64,000 nucleotides of DNA from Ferrimonas lipolytica (GCF_012295575.1 NZ_CP051180.1:62001-126000), one strand, 5' to 3'. Positions 53,551 to 63,698 are shown, counted from the first letter of the stretch. The notes: generated by a model from the sequence alone, not told the origin. Numbers and translations are program-made.

Positions 53551-54491
53551 TTTAACCGACGCTCGATCGAATCCATCAGCATCGCACTGACATTGGTACC
53601 AAAGGCGTTATCGATCTCCTGTACACAAGTTGGGCTAGTGACGTTGATTTCGGTAAGGCGGTCGCCAATCACATCCAAGCCAACAAAGATCAGCCCACGT
53701 TTTTTAAGCTCTGGAGCCACAGCGCGAGCGATGGCCCAGTCGCTGTCAGACAGCGGACGAGCTTCGCCACGGCCACCGGCAGCTAGGTTGCCGCGAGTCT
53801 CTTTCCCTTGTGGGATACGAGCCAGACAGTATGGAACCGGCTCACCATCCACCACTAAGATGCGCTTGTCACCCTGTTTAATCTCAGGAATAAACTTCTG
53901 CACCATGGTGTAAGTACTACCTAGTGCCGTTAAGGTTTCGATGATAACGCCGAGGTTATCGCCCTCAGGCCCGACCTTGAATATGGATGCCCCGCCCATG
54001 CCATCAAGTGGTTTGATAATGATATTGCCATGCTCGGCATGAAACTCGCGGATCTTATCTGCGCGACGAGTCACCAAGGTGGTGGGGGTATGTTCGGCAA
54101 ACCAGGCAGTGAATAGCTTCTCGTTACAGTCACGTAGGCTCTGCGGCTTGTTGACGATCAGGGTGCCTTGCTCTTCAGCACGTTCTAGCATGTAGGTGGC
54201 GTAGATAAACTCGGTATCAAATGGTGGATCCTTGCGCATCAGGATCACATCGAGCTCGGCCAGTTTCGCTTCACGGGCCTCCCCAAGCTGATAGAAGTCA
54301 TCGGCATTGCGCTGTACCGAGAGTGAACGCATGCGCGCAAGCGGTTCTCCCTGCTCTAGGTAGAGATCAGCCATCTCCATATAATACAGCTCGTAGCCAC
54401 GGGCTTGTGCTTCAAGCAGAAACGCAAAGCTAGTGTCTTTGTTAATGTTAATGGACGAAATTGGGTCCATTACTATGCCGAGTTTGATCAT
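53547..54491 (-). CDS. gshB: Glutathione synthetase
   Basis: This 314-residue ATP-grasp enzyme joins gamma-glutamylcysteine and glycine. Family strings are IVMDPISSININKDTSFA at the start, RKDPPFDTEFIYATY and IIKPLDGMGGASIF for nucleotide binding. It lies between rsmE (9 bp upstream) and the secreted Cys protein. The order sprT-endA-rsmE-gshB is the same as in E. coli. Confidence 0.97.
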   Translation of the reverse strand: MIKLGIVMDPISSININKDTSFAFLLEAQARGYELYYMEMADLYLEQGEPLARMRSLSVQRNADDFYQLGEAREAKLAELDVILMRKDPPFDTEFIYATYMLERAEEQGTLIVNKPQSLRDCNEKLFTAWFAEHTPTTLVTRRADKIREFHAEHGNIIIKPLDGMGGASIFKVGPEGDNLGVIIETLTALGSTYTMVQKFIPEIKQGDKRILVVDGEPVPYCLARIPQGKETRGNLAAGGRGEARPLSDSDWAIARAVAPELKKRGLIFVGLDVIGDRLTEINVTSPTCVQEIDNAFGTNVSAMLMDSIERRLK

Positions 54492-54499
54492 GGGTTCTC

Positions 54500-55231
54500 C
54501 TAACCTAAGTCGCCGAAGCGAACCTGTAACGCGGTAATGGCGGTTAAGGCTGCAGTTTCAGTACGCAACACTCGCGGGCCTAATAATATATCGGTAAAAC
54601 GCTGCTCACTGGCGGTGGCAATCTCTGTGGCAGATAAGCCACCTTCAGGACCAATCAGTAATCGCACCTGCTCAACCGGAGTTGGTAGCGTATTGATGCT
54701 GTATTGTGCCCGTGGATGCAAGTTCAACTTTAACCCATCGTAAGGCTCTTGTAGCCACTCTTCTAACTTCATTACTGGGCGAACTCGCGGCACTACATTG
54801 CGACCGCTTTGTTCACAAGCTGCAATGGCAATCTTTTGCCACTGTTGCAGTTTTTTCTCGAGGCGATCGCCGCTTAGCTTGACACCACAGCGTTCAGACC
54901 ACAGCGGGGTGATGGTGTTCACGCCGAGTTCAACTGATTTTTGGATAGTGAACTCCATTTTGTCGCCACGGGAGATCACTTGGCCCAATTCGAGATCCAG
55001 TGGTGACTCGCTGTGTTGCTGCTGCAGTTCGTCGATCATTACCTCGACTGACTTTTTGCCGCTGGCGGTGATGGTTGCAAGGTATTGATCACCGTTGCCA
55101 TTAAACAGCATCAACTGCTGCTCCGGTTGCATCCGCAGCACTCGACCAACGTGGTTGGCGCCATCTTCATCCAGTGATAACGCTTGCCCTACTTGAATAG
55201 AGCCAGTTTGATAAATTCTTGGGATCCGCAT
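54500..55231 (-). CDS. rsmE: 16S rRNA (uracil-1498-N3) methyltransferase
   Basis: This 243-residue SPOUT-class enzyme has an N-terminal PUA-like domain (HVGRVLRM) and the trefoil knot with [14 protein letters not shown] and [13 protein letters not shown], typical for RsmE. It acts on the 30S subunit. It is 25 bp downstream of endA and 9 bp upstream of gshB. Confidence 0.96.
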   Translation of the reverse strand: MRIPRIYQTGSIQVGQALSLDEDGANHVGRVLRMQPEQQLMLFNGNGDQYLATITASGKKSVEVMIDELQQQHSESPLDLELGQVISRGDKMEFTIQKSVELGVNTITPLWSERCGVKLSGDRLEKKLQQWQKIAIAACEQSGRNVVPRVRPVMKLEEWLQEPYDGLKLNLHPRAQYSINTLPTPVEQVRLLIGPEGGLSATEIATASEQRFTDILLGPRVLRTETAALTAITALQVRFGDLG

Positions 55232-55256
55232 GCTGATTACCTAAATAAACGCCAAA

Positions 55257-55943
55257 TCATGTGCATTGTTGAGCAATGTAAGGGTTTGACCAACCCTGCT
55301 TTGAGCTAACCAATCGGTGTCGCTTACATTCACTTTCAGTTGCTGGATACATAGTATGCCAGCTTGAATAGAGCCTTTGCTGCGATTTTGACAGGTTGAT
55401 ACGGTAGTGTTCGGCCATGTATAGGTAGCTTCGGGCTATCTGGCCGCGCGCACGCTGTGGCGGCTGTACTTTTCTGGCTTTAAAGTCGACTACCATTTCG
55501 CATCGACCGTACTGGGTTGGTCGACCATTCCAGTCGCTGAAAGCGTAGTTAGAGCGGTCACCATTAACCTCGCCAATGGCAGGGTAAAGGTTATGCATAT
55601 CCGCCTCCATCGCTTTGAAGCGTTTGTCTTTACGACAGTTCTTACGGCCACCCTGCTGCCAGCATTGAAGCTGATGGCCGAATTGCCATGCCGGCATTAC
55701 GTGCTCCCACTCGATCCGAGTCGCACGGGTTTGTTGCTTACGAATTTGATAACCACAGTCAGCTAACTGCGGTACCAATTTCTTGCCTTGAGCTTCGAAA
55801 TCGCAACCGCAGTAGACCGATTTTAACGGCAATTCTGCTTGGTACATCGTGGAAAGGGTTTTCTTCGCGGAGCGAAATGAGCTTGGTGCTGCCACAGCGG
55901 AAACGCTGAGCAAGCTTGCCAACAAAACAACGACAACAGGCAT
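55257..55943 (-). CDS. endA: Endonuclease I (periplasmic/secreted DNase)
   Basis: This 228-residue protein has a signal peptide (AVA-AP). The beta-beta-alpha-metal nuclease motif is IEWEHVMPAW with the catalytic His, followed by EADMHNLYPAIGEVNGDRSN that binds Mg2+. Eight Cys are expected to form disulfides. It degrades extracellular or incoming double-stranded DNA. It lies downstream of sprT, as in E. coli. Confidence 0.95.
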   Translation of the reverse strand: MPVVVVLLASLLSVSAVAAPSSFRSAKKTLSTMYQAELPLKSVYCGCDFEAQGKKLVPQLADCGYQIRKQQTRATRIEWEHVMPAWQFGHQLQCWQQGGRKNCRKDKRFKAMEADMHNLYPAIGEVNGDRSNYAFSDWNGRPTQYGRCEMVVDFKARKVQPPQRARGQIARSYLYMAEHYRINLSKSQQRLYSSWHTMYPATESECKRHRLVSSKQGWSNPYIAQQCT

Positions 55944-55967
55944 ATAGGGAACAACTTACTGAATAAA

Positions 55968-56450
55968 TTAAGACAATTGCAAAGGGCTGCGACATAAACG
56001 GCACTGATATTGTGCCTGACCACGCACCACTTTGTTGTGGCGGCGAATAGTAAGTTGATGCTCTTGGCAATTGCAACGGTAACGAAAGGTTTGCGGCTTA
56101 ACTGCTGATACATCAAACTGATGACGTACCGCTGGTTCGAGTCCAAATACCCCAAGCATTACTCGCTGCCATTCGCGGCCGTGGGGTTTAACTTTACCGT
56201 GTAGTTGCCACACCAACAGGTGTGCCACTTCGTGGGCAACCACCTGATTAATAAACTCAGTTGGATTCTGCTTGGCCAGAACCAGATTGAATCGTAACTT
56301 GTTTATCTGCAGGTAAGCTGCCCCAGCGGCTTGGCCGCGCATGGCAAAGCTAATCTCAGGACGGGGAAATTGTTGTTTGAGCTGGGCTTCCGCTTGTTGA
56401 TAGCAGTGTTCTACTTGAGCGCAAAGTCGTTGTTGGATAGAGGCAGTCAT
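55968..56450 (-). CDS. sprT: SprT family zinc metalloprotease-like protein
   Basis: This 160-residue cytoplasmic protein has the zinc motif HEVAHLLVWQLHG (HExxH) and a C-terminal zinc ribbon with CNCQEH and CRLCRSP. Family is related to eukaryotic Spartan; the bacterial protein's function is unclear. First gene of the sprT-endA-rsmE-gshB block. Confidence 0.93.
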   Translation of the reverse strand: MTASIQQRLCAQVEHCYQQAEAQLKQQFPRPEISFAMRGQAAGAAYLQINKLRFNLVLAKQNPTEFINQVVAHEVAHLLVWQLHGKVKPHGREWQRVMLGVFGLEPAVRHQFDVSAVKPQTFRYRCNCQEHQLTIRRHNKVVRGQAQYQCRLCRSPLQLS

Positions 56451-56529
56451 TGACGCGAATTATACCGCGCTTAATGAAGTGCGACTACGCTGTTTACCTT
56501 GAGGTCTTGAGTTGAACGCTTAAGAAGCA

Positions 56530-56557
56530 CTAGGTCGACCGCAGAAGGTCGACCTAG
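56530..56557. terminator. Hairpin between sprT and the C15-like gene
   Basis: CTAGGTCGACC-GCAGAA-GGTCGACCTAG, an 11-bp stem. T-rich sequence follows on the plus strand only, so its value as terminator for the minus-strand gene is doubtful. Confidence 0.5.
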
Positions 56558-56575
56558 TTTATTGATTTTATTTGG

Positions 56576-57718
56576 CTATAGCGTTGCTGCCCCTGCGGCG
56601 ATCATCCCTTCAAGTTGACTGACGATGGCCTTGATTGCGGCTTCATCATAGCCGGCAATACGTGGTGTATGGATATGACCGACTGGAATGTTGCTTCCCA
56701 TCAGTTGCCCCAAAAGTACTGCGCGGTAGCTGATCTCATTGGAGAGATAGCCACCACCGGAGCCTTGTACCGACACACTGTCGTCGAGTCGTGATAGCGA
56801 GGTGGCATTGACCTTACCGTTGGTGGTAACGACGTTGCGATTATCGTTAATGACGTACGGTCCTGGGGCTTGTTGCATCACCTGGTATGGCAAGCTGAAC
56901 TCAACAAATTCGGGGCCATGCAATACCTTGCCGTTAAGGTGTGGTGGTAACGGCTGTGTTTGGCTGGCTCCGGTTAAGATCTGCAGGTTATCGGTCGCGG
57001 CGGCCGAACGGTTACGACCTGGGAAGTGCTCGAGATCGAAATTATCACGACCCATCGATACGGTTAGGATCATGTCGACGCTACTATCGCGGTAATAGGG
57101 GGTAAGCAGCGACTCAATCAGGCCATCATCGAAATCCTGAAAGCGCACTGGGATCATCACCGTTTCAATCTGTACCTGCTTTGAGCCGAGCTGGAAGGTC
57201 ATGCCATCGAGCGCCAGTGCCGCGACACCTGAAGGGTTCGACTGGCCGATATTTTTATCCAGTTGGAACGGGTCAAAGCCAGTCAATAGGATGCGAACGT
57301 GGCTGTTGGGATCAAACTTTACATCACTGAAACCACGGGAAGCTTTTTCAAAACTGGTTAGCAGAATATCTCGCTGCCATTGCACCATATTGAAACTCGG
57401 CTGTTGTTGTTTCAAAGCAATACGTGCGGCTAAACGATCCCAGTAGAGCGAGCGATCATCAAAATGGCCACTACGGACGTCGTTAACCGCACGTTGCCAT
57501 AGGTTCTTACCATCTTCAGCCACTTTATGAGTGACGGTCAATTCGTTGCTGTCGGCGCGATAACGGCCGAGCAACTGCTCGATCTGTGGTTGATAACGGC
57601 CGGTAACATCGGCTAGTTCGGTGACGGCGTTGGTGTATCGTTGCTCTTCGATATTCATCGGTGCAGCGAATGCGGTACTGGTTAACAGTGATAAGGCAAA
57701 TAAGGCTTTAGCTGTCAT
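56576..57718 (-). CDS. Secreted pyroglutamyl-peptidase I-like (C15) protein with Ser at the catalytic Cys position
   Basis: This 380-residue protein has a signal peptide (1-19), an N-terminal helical region (about 22-138) and a C15-like domain (about 140-378). The domain start ILLTGFDPF resembles the TGFEPF of Pcp, the Glu motif is GRDNFDLE (Glu230) and His is in GHIHTPRI (His350). Where Pcp has YVCN, this protein has YLSN, so the nucleophile is Ser326 (codon TCC). It is either an inactive binding protein or a serine variant. Secretion and the long N-terminal extension are also unlike classical cytoplasmic Pcp. Confidence 0.8.
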   Translation of the reverse strand: MTAKALFALSLLTSTAFAAPMNIEEQRYTNAVTELADVTGRYQPQIEQLLGRYRADSNELTVTHKVAEDGKNLWQRAVNDVRSGHFDDRSLYWDRLAARIALKQQQPSFNMVQWQRDILLTSFEKASRGFSDVKFDPNSHVRILLTGFDPFQLDKNIGQSNPSGVAALALDGMTFQLGSKQVQIETVMIPVRFQDFDDGLIESLLTPYYRDSSVDMILTVSMGRDNFDLEHFPGRNRSAAATDNLQILTGASQTQPLPPHLNGKVLHGPEFVEFSLPYQVMQQAPGPYVINDNRNVVTTNGKVNATSLSRLDDSVSVQGSGGGYLSNEISYRAVLLGQLMGSNIPVGHIHTPRIAGYDEAAIKAIVSQLEGMIAAGAATL

Positions 57719-57816
57719 GAAACGCTACTCCTTTAGCGAAATATTGCAGTTAACTTACCTTGTTAAGTGTTAATGGGCAAAGCCAAGTAGTTGTTGAATA
57801 AATAAAAATTATAAAA

Positions 57817-57837
57817 AAACCCGCACAAGGCGGGTTT
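57817..57837 (-). terminator. Terminator after metK
   Basis: AAACCCGC-ACAAG-GCGGGTTT; an A-run on the plus strand supplies the U-tract for metK. Confidence 0.9.
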
Positions 57838-57853
57838 ATTTTGCAAAGCGGTC

Positions 57854-59008
57854 TTACAGACCAGCTTCTTCGCGCAGCACCTCTGCTTTGTCGGTTTGCT
57901 CCCAAGGGAACTCAACGCGACCAAAGTGACCGTAAGATGCGGTCGGCTGGTAGATAGGACGCTCTAGGTGCAGCATCTGGATCAGGCCGTATGGGCGCAG
58001 ATCGAAGTGCTTACGTACTAAGGCGATTAGTTTATCTTCAGGCAATTTACCGGTGCCGAAGGTTTCAATGCTGATGGAGGTCGGTTCAGCCACACCAATG
58101 GCGTAGGAAACCTGGATTTCACAACGATCAGCCAGCCCAGCTGCAACGATGTTTTTCGCTACGTAACGGGTTGCGTATGCCGCAGAACGGTCAACCTTCG
58201 ATGGATCTTTACCTGAGAATGCACCACCACCGTGACGAGCCATGCCGCCGTAGGTATCAACGATGATCTTACGACCAGTTAGACCACAGTCACCCATTGG
58301 GCCGCCGATAACGAAACGGCCGGTAGGGTTAATGTGGAACTTAGTGTCCTTGGTGATCCACTCTTGTGGCAGTACCGGCTTGATGATCTCTTCCATCACG
58401 CCTTCACGCAAATCGTCTAGGGATACAGACTCAGCGTGCTGAGTAGACAGTACTACCGCGTCAATACCAGCAACGCTGCCATCGCTGTTGTAAGCGAAAG
58501 TAACCTGAGACTTAGCGTCTGGGCGTAACCAGTTCAGGGTGCCGTTTTTACGTACTTCAGCTTGGCGCTTAACCAAACGGTGAGAGTAAGTAATAGGTGC
58601 TGGCATCAGGACGTCGGTTTCGTTAGAGGCGTAACCGAACATCAAACCTTGGTCACCAGCGCCTTGCTCGCGAGGATCGGTCTTATCAACACCCTGGTTG
58701 ATGTCTGGAGACTGTTTACCAATGGCAGACAGCACTGCACAAGAGTTAGCGTCAAAGCCCATGTCAGAGTGGGTGTAACCAATATCACGTACGGTTTGAC
58801 GAGTGATCTCTTCGATATCTACCCAAGCGGAAGTGGTGATCTCACCACCTACCATCACCATGCCGGTTTTTACGTAAGTTTCGCAGGCAACGCGTGCCTT
58901 AGGATCTTGCGCCAAAATGGCGTCCAGTACTGCATCAGAGATCTGATCAGCAATTTTATCCGGATGGCCTTCGGATACGGATTCGGATGTGAATAGATGA
59001 CGTGCCAT
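57854..59008 (-). CDS. metK: S-adenosylmethionine synthase
   Basis: This 384-residue enzyme makes SAM from methionine and ATP. Signatures are [18 protein letters not shown] near the start, [12 protein letters not shown] in the middle and [16 protein letters not shown]. It supplies the methyltransferases encoded here (RsmC, RsmE, TrmB-like). Likely repressed by MetJ through the operator upstream at 59047. Confidence 0.98.
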   Translation of the reverse strand: MARHLFTSESVSEGHPDKIADQISDAVLDAILAQDPKARVACETYVKTGMVMVGGEITTSAWVDIEEITRQTVRDIGYTHSDMGFDANSCAVLSAIGKQSPDINQGVDKTDPREQGAGDQGLMFGYASNETDVLMPAPITYSHRLVKRQAEVRKNGTLNWLRPDAKSQVTFAYNSDGSVAGIDAVVLSTQHAESVSLDDLREGVMEEIIKPVLPQEWITKDTKFHINPTGRFVIGGPMGDCGLTGRKIIVDTYGGMARHGGGAFSGKDPSKVDRSAAYATRYVAKNIVAAGLADRCEIQVSYAIGVAEPTSISIETFGTGKLPEDKLIALVRKHFDLRPYGLIQMLHLERPIYQPTASYGHFGRVEFPWEQTDKAEVLREEAGL

Positions 59009-59046
59009 ATAAGGAACTCTCTCGTCGGGGAAACAAATTAGGGTGT

Positions 59047-59070
59047 AGAAGCATCTACGTCTGGACGGCT
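59047..59070 (-). promoter_or_regulatory. MetJ operator (three tandem met boxes) upstream of metK
   Basis: Three contiguous 8-mers on the plus strand, AGAAGCAT, CTACGTCT and GGACGGCT, match AGACGTCT at 5, 6 and 6 positions. They lie 38-62 bp upstream of the metK start, the expected place for MetJ repression. The rest of the 59009-59318 gap shows no other clear feature. Confidence 0.72.
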
Positions 59071-59318
59071 ATTCTATGGACTTTAATTAGGAAAGTCAGC
59101 GTTGAAGATCAAATTGTGACGATTAATTAGCACAATCGAGGCAAGTTTAGTTGCTGTTTCGCTGCTTTGGTGGGGCAGAGCGTGGTCATGTTGCTAGAGG
59201 CTGAGGGCCGGATTCGGTCATTTGGCTTGATTTGTTCTATAACTAGCTGATAATTGACCATGTTATAGCCTGCACATGGTGTTGGCATTCATTGAGGCAT
59301 ACGGGCAAGGAGGCTCCG

Positions 59319-60161
59319 ATGGCATCAATCTACTCCGGATTACTGTTGAGCGGTGTGGCCGCTCTACTTCCGTGCGCGGTATACGCCAAAGGGCCGGATC
59401 TCATGCTGGCCAAAAGCTACTTTCAAGGCATCGACGTCAGTAACTTTCTGATTAGTGAAAAATTTGACGGTATGCGCGCCTATTGGACCGGCAGTAAACT
59501 GGTGAGCCGTGGCGGCAACGATATTAAGACTCCTGCGTGGTTTATCGCTAAGTTGCCTTCATACCCGCTGGACGGTGAACTGTGGTTGGGGCGAGGTAAG
59601 TTTCAGGAACTGATGAGTCTGGTCCGTACTAGTGATAGCAGTGATGACCAATGGCGCCAAGTGAGCTTTATGGTATTTGACAAACCAATGAGCCTTAATC
59701 CGTTTTTTGTCCGCCAGCGCGAGATTGAAACCCTAGTGGCCACCATGCATCAACCCCAGATCCGTTCAATCAAACAGTATCGTGTTGATAGCCATATCGA
59801 GCTGGAACAGTTGCTGCTGGAGTATCAGCACCAAGGCGCGGAAGGGTTGATCCTGAAACGTTACGATTCGCCCTATTTGGTGGGACGCTCACACCTAATG
59901 TTGAAGATGAAAGCCTACCAAGATGCCGAAGCCGTAGTTGTTGAGCATATTCCCGGTAAAGGCCAATTTGAGGGAATGATGGGCTCGTTGTTGGTTGAGC
60001 GCAGTGATGGCACTCGCTTTAAATTAGGTAGTGGCTTTAGCAAGGCCCAGCGTCTCAATCCGCCTGAAATTGGCCAGGTGGTGACATATCGTTACAACGG
60101 TTTGACCGATAACGGCCTGCCTCGTTTCGCTCGCTTTGACAGAACTTTCGTTGGTTTGTAG
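59319..60161 (+). CDS. ligE: Periplasmic ATP-dependent DNA ligase (LigE type)
   Basis: This protein of about 280 residues has a signal peptide (cleavage near VYA-KG). The nucleotidyltransferase motif I is EKFDGMRAYW, with Lys as the AMP acceptor; LDGELWLG, GAEGLILK and MLKMK are the later motifs. An OB-fold ends the protein. Minimal length without extra domains is typical of LigE, a periplasmic ligase thought to act on extracellular or incoming DNA. ATG 59319 was chosen because AAGGAGG is 5 bases upstream. Confidence 0.92.
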   Translation: MASIYSGLLLSGVAALLPCAVYAKGPDLMLAKSYFQGIDVSNFLISEKFDGMRAYWTGSKLVSRGGNDIKTPAWFIAKLPSYPLDGELWLGRGKFQELMSLVRTSDSSDDQWRQVSFMVFDKPMSLNPFFVRQREIETLVATMHQPQIRSIKQYRVDSHIELEQLLLEYQHQGAEGLILKRYDSPYLVGRSHLMLKMKAYQDAEAVVVEHIPGKGQFEGMMGSLLVERSDGTRFKLGSGFSKAQRLNPPEIGQVVTYRYNGLTDNGLPRFARFDRTFVGL

Positions 60162-60196
60162 CCCATTCCATTGCAACCGCGCCTAAAATTCCTCCA

Positions 60197-60223
60197 TAAG
60201 AGTGACATTGTTTGCCACTCTTA
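60197..60223 (+). terminator. Hairpin after ligE
   Basis: TAAGAGTG and CACTCTTA with an 11-base loop, 36 bp after the stop; no good T-run, so a weak terminator at best. Confidence 0.35.
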
Positions 60224-60347
60224 GCTTCGGCTATTCACTGTTTTTGCCAGCGATTTGCACGAAATAACACGTTGCAATTGCGTCTTAGTAGCCAAAATTA
60301 GAGAATACCGCCGCCTACAAATTTATTCTCTGTTTTCAGGAGCAACA

Positions 60348-62345
60348 ATGTCGTCCCGTAAAGAGCTAGCAAACGCGATTCGCGCGTTGTCCATGGATGC
60401 TGTGCAAAAAGCCAAATCCGGTCACCCAGGTGCCCCAATGGGTATGGCAGATATTGCTGAAGTGCTGTGGCGCGATTTCCTCAAGCATAACCCGGCTAAC
60501 CCAGAATGGGCGGATCGTGACCGCTTCATCCTATCCAATGGCCACGGCTCGATGCTGATCTACTCGCTGTTACACCTCAGCGGTTACGATCTGTCTATCG
60601 AAGATCTGAAACAGTTCCGCCAACTGCACTCCAAGACCCCAGGTCACCCAGAGTACGGCTATGCTCCTGGTATCGAGACCACCACCGGTCCTTTAGGTCA
60701 GGGCATCACCAACGGCGTTGGTATGGCATTGGCTGAGAAAGTGTTGGGCGCGCAGTTCAACAAGCCGGGTCATGACGTTGTTGATCACCACACCTACGTA
60801 TTTATGGGTGATGGCTGTCTGATGGAAGGGATCTCTCACGAAGCCTGTTCTTTGGCTGGTACCCTTGGTCTAGGAAAACTGGTGGCGTTCTGGGATGACA
60901 ATGGCATCTCCATCGATGGCGAAGTTGATGGTTGGTTCTCCGACGATACCCCTAAGCGTTTTGAATCTTACGGCTGGCACGTTATCCCTGCGGTAGATGG
61001 CCACGACTCTGCGGCGATTAAAGCTGCTATCGAAGCTGCGAAAGCCGAAACCGGCAAACCAACACTTATCTGTACCAAGACCATTATCGGTTTCGGTTCA
61101 CCGAACAAGTCTGGTTCTCACGATTGTCACGGCGCTCCTCTGGGCGACGAAGAGATCGCAGCAACTCGCGAATTCTTGGGTTGGCCACATGCGCCGTTTG
61201 AGATCCCAGCTAACGTTTACGAAGCATGGGGTGGCAAAGCTCAAGGTGCCGCTGTCGAAAGTGCTTGGGACCAGAAGTTTGCTGCTTACGCTGCTGAATT
61301 CCCTGAATTAGCCGCTGAACTGAAGCGTCGTTTGGCCGGTGAAATGCCAGCGGATTGGGATGCTCACGTTCAAGCTTATATCGCAGATCTGCAAGAAAAT
61401 GCTAATAAGGTTGCAACCCGTAAAGCATCGCAAGATTGCTTGAACGCCTTCGGTCCAGTATTGCCTGAACTGTTAGGTGGCTCTGCGGATTTGACTCCTT
61501 CGAACCTGACCAACTGGTCTGGCTCTAAGTCAGTAACGGCTGAAGACGCTTCCGGTAACTACATGCATTACGGTGTACGTGAGTTCGGTATGAGCGCCAT
61601 CATGAACGGCGTCACCTTGCACGGTGGCTTTAAGCCATACGGCGCGACTTTCCTGATGTTTATGGAATACGCCCGTAACGCTGTGCGTATGGCCGCACTG
61701 ATGAAACAGCCAACCATCTTTGTTTACACTCACGACTCTATCGGTTTGGGTGAAGATGGCCCTACTCACCAACCAGTAGAGCAGGTCGCTTCACTACGTA
61801 TGACGCCTAACTCAACCACATGGCGTCCGTGTGACGCGGTGGAATCTGCAGTAGCGTGGCGCCATGCAGTAGAAAGCACTGATAGCCCAACCTCGCTGAT
61901 CTTCTCGCGTCAAGGCCTAGCGCCAATGGCACGTAACGAGCAAGCGTTAGCCGATGTAGCTAAAGGCGGTTACGTCCTTAAAGATAGCGCAGGTAAGCCA
62001 GAGCTAATCCTGATTGCTACCGGCTCTGAAGTCGAACTGGTTATGGCTGCTGCTGAAAAGCTAGAAGCTCAAGGCAAAGCGGTCCGCGTTGTATCTATGC
62101 CTGCAACCGAAGTGTTTGATGCGCAAGACGCCGCTTACCGTGAGTCGGTACTGCCGTCAGATGTGACGTCCCGTGTAGCGGTAGAAGCACTGATTGCTGA
62201 CTTCTGGTACAAGTATGTTGGTCTTGATGGCCGCGTTATCGGCATGACCACCTTCGGTGAGTCAGCCCCTGCCGGTGAGTTGTTCAAGCTGTTCGGCTTT
62301 ACCGTTGATAACGTAGTAGAGACCGCACTAGAACTGGTTGACTAA
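60348..62345 (+). CDS. tkt: Transketolase
   Basis: This 665-residue thiamine-diphosphate enzyme links glycolysis and the pentose phosphate pathway. Motifs are [20 protein letters not shown] at the start (without the first residues), the TPP motif [12 protein letters not shown], and [10 protein letters not shown] with [15 protein letters not shown] in the second domain. ATG 60348 was chosen for AGGAG at 60338 and family alignment. It follows metK and ligE but in opposite orientation to metK. A strong terminator follows. Confidence 0.97.
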   Translation: MSSRKELANAIRALSMDAVQKAKSGHPGAPMGMADIAEVLWRDFLKHNPANPEWADRDRFILSNGHGSMLIYSLLHLSGYDLSIEDLKQFRQLHSKTPGHPEYGYAPGIETTTGPLGQGITNGVGMALAEKVLGAQFNKPGHDVVDHHTYVFMGDGCLMEGISHEACSLAGTLGLGKLVAFWDDNGISIDGEVDGWFSDDTPKRFESYGWHVIPAVDGHDSAAIKAAIEAAKAETGKPTLICTKTIIGFGSPNKSGSHDCHGAPLGDEEIAATREFLGWPHAPFEIPANVYEAWGGKAQGAAVESAWDQKFAAYAAEFPELAAELKRRLAGEMPADWDAHVQAYIADLQENANKVATRKASQDCLNAFGPVLPELLGGSADLTPSNLTNWSGSKSVTAEDASGNYMHYGVREFGMSAIMNGVTLHGGFKPYGATFLMFMEYARNAVRMAALMKQPTIFVYTHDSIGLGEDGPTHQPVEQVASLRMTPNSTTWRPCDAVESAVAWRHAVESTDSPTSLIFSRQGLAPMARNEQALADVAKGGYVLKDSAGKPELILIATGSEVELVMAAAEKLEAQGKAVRVVSMPATEVFDAQDAAYRESVLPSDVTSRVAVEALIADFWYKYVGLDGRVIGMTTFGESAPAGELFKLFGFTVDNVVETALELVD

Positions 62346-62362
62346 GATAGTCCGGTTTTAGT

Positions 62363-62399
62363 AAACGCCTTAAGCCTCTGGCTTAAGGCGTTTTTTTTT
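62363..62399 (+). terminator. Terminator after tkt
   Basis: AAACGCCTTAAGCC-TCT-GGCTTAAGGCG followed by nine T; 14-bp stem. Confidence 0.95.
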
Positions 62400-62445
62400 G
62401 CATTAAATTTCAGAATGCACGGTATATTGGGAGGAGGTGTTACTG

Positions 62446-62469
62446 ATGTATGGTTGTGATTCTTGTTAG
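62446..62469 (+). CDS. Seven-codon leader ORF overlapping the GGDEF gene start
   Basis: ATG at 62446 follows a very strong ribosome site (GGGAGGAGG, 62429-62437, 8 bases before) and encodes MYGCDSC then TAG at 62467. The diguanylate cyclase frame opens at the TTG at 62463, inside this ORF. This arrangement suggests translation of the cyclase by re-initiation. It could instead be that the true start is elsewhere. Confidence 0.45.
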   Translation: MYGCDSC

Positions 62470-63692
62470 CTCTAGATCGTTTTTTGCTGCTGTTGCTTGG
62501 GCTGTTAGCCTGTGCCGTTGTGGTGCCAATGTATGTGGCGCTACCTCCAGCCATGCTGGCTCTGTTACCGTGGCTACCGCTGGGAACCATGGCCGTTGCG
62601 CTGTTGCTCAGCCAGATCTACCAGCAGGGGCGGATGGGCTTTGTTATCTTACTGTCACTGCTTAACTACGGTATTGCGATACAGCTACAGCAGCACTTGG
62701 TAACCGAGCCACCAACGCAATCGCTCTATTGGCTGTGGGCCTTGAGTGCGCCGGTGTTGCTGCAATTAATTACCGCACTGGCGGTGCCTCTGGTTTTTCA
62801 TCGTCGGGCCATTGGTCATTGGTTGCTGATTGTTATCGCCATGACTGTTGCATTGTGGTTATGGCATCAACCTGAGCAGCTCGGTGTTATTAACCCATGG
62901 ATGCAGCATCGCAGCTTAGCGTTGGTTGATTGGTCGCCAGCGCCGCTGATTATCTTGGCCATCCAATTGATAATCGTGATGTTGAGTTGGGTGAATTATC
63001 TGCTTAATAAAAGTCATGATTTGATTGCCATTGTATTGGCGCAGGCGGTTCTGTTGCTGTCGACGGTGTGGATTGAACAGGCAGCGATTGTGGCGCTGTT
63101 AGCGACGACGCTCGCGGTCGCGCACTTTATTCTGGTGTTGGGGCTAGGGCACCAATTGGCGTTTATTGATGAGTTAACCAATATCCCCGGACGCCGCGCA
63201 TTGAACATGGCGTTAGCGCGATTGGGCAAGCGTTACACCATCGCTATGGTTGATATCGATCATTTTAAAAAATTTAATGATACCCATGGCCATGATGTCG
63301 GTGATGAAGTGCTGCAGATGGTGGCACAACAGATCAATAACGTCGGCGCCGGTGGGAAGGCTTATCGTTATGGTGGTGAAGAGTTCAGCGTGGTTTTTGC
63401 CGGCAAGGATCCTAAACAGTGCCAAGCCGCACTGGAGCAGATTCGCACCGATATTGCCGATTATCGGTTTGTTGTGCGCAGCGCTAAACAACGCCCAAAT
63501 GATGGTAAGCAGGGGAAAACACAACGGGGAGCCGGCGGCGGTAAAACGGTGCAGGTAACCATTAGTTTGGGCGTGGCCAATCGCACCGCTAAGCGCAATG
63601 ACAGCGACTCGGTGTTCAAAGCCGCTGACAATGCGTTATATCGTGCCAAAAAGGCAGGGCGCAACTGCCTGAAGTTGGCGAGTAGCAGTTAG
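62463..63692 (+). CDS. Membrane diguanylate cyclase (GGDEF)
   Basis: This 409-residue protein has seven or so N-terminal membrane helices (about 5-225) and a C-terminal GGDEF domain with GGEEF at 304-308 and DIDHFKKFNDTHGHDVGDE before it. No RxxD inhibitory site precedes GGEEF, so product inhibition is not expected at that site. A basic insertion (KQRPNDGKQGK and onward, about 342-362) interrupts the domain before VTISLGVA. The start is TTG 62463, the first possible codon after an in-frame stop. It likely makes c-di-GMP in response to a membrane signal. Confidence 0.9.
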   Translation: MLALDRFLLLLLGLLACAVVVPMYVALPPAMLALLPWLPLGTMAVALLLSQIYQQGRMGFVILLSLLNYGIAIQLQQHLVTEPPTQSLYWLWALSAPVLLQLITALAVPLVFHRRAIGHWLLIVIAMTVALWLWHQPEQLGVINPWMQHRSLALVDWSPAPLIILAIQLIIVMLSWVNYLLNKSHDLIAIVLAQAVLLLSTVWIEQAAIVALLATTLAVAHFILVLGLGHQLAFIDELTNIPGRRALNMALARLGKRYTIAMVDIDHFKKFNDTHGHDVGDEVLQMVAQQINNVGAGGKAYRYGGEEFSVVFAGKDPKQCQAALEQIRTDIADYRFVVRSAKQRPNDGKQGKTQRGAGGGKTVQVTISLGVANRTAKRNDSDSVFKAADNALYRAKKAGRNCLKLASSS

Positions 63693-63698
63693 TATTGG

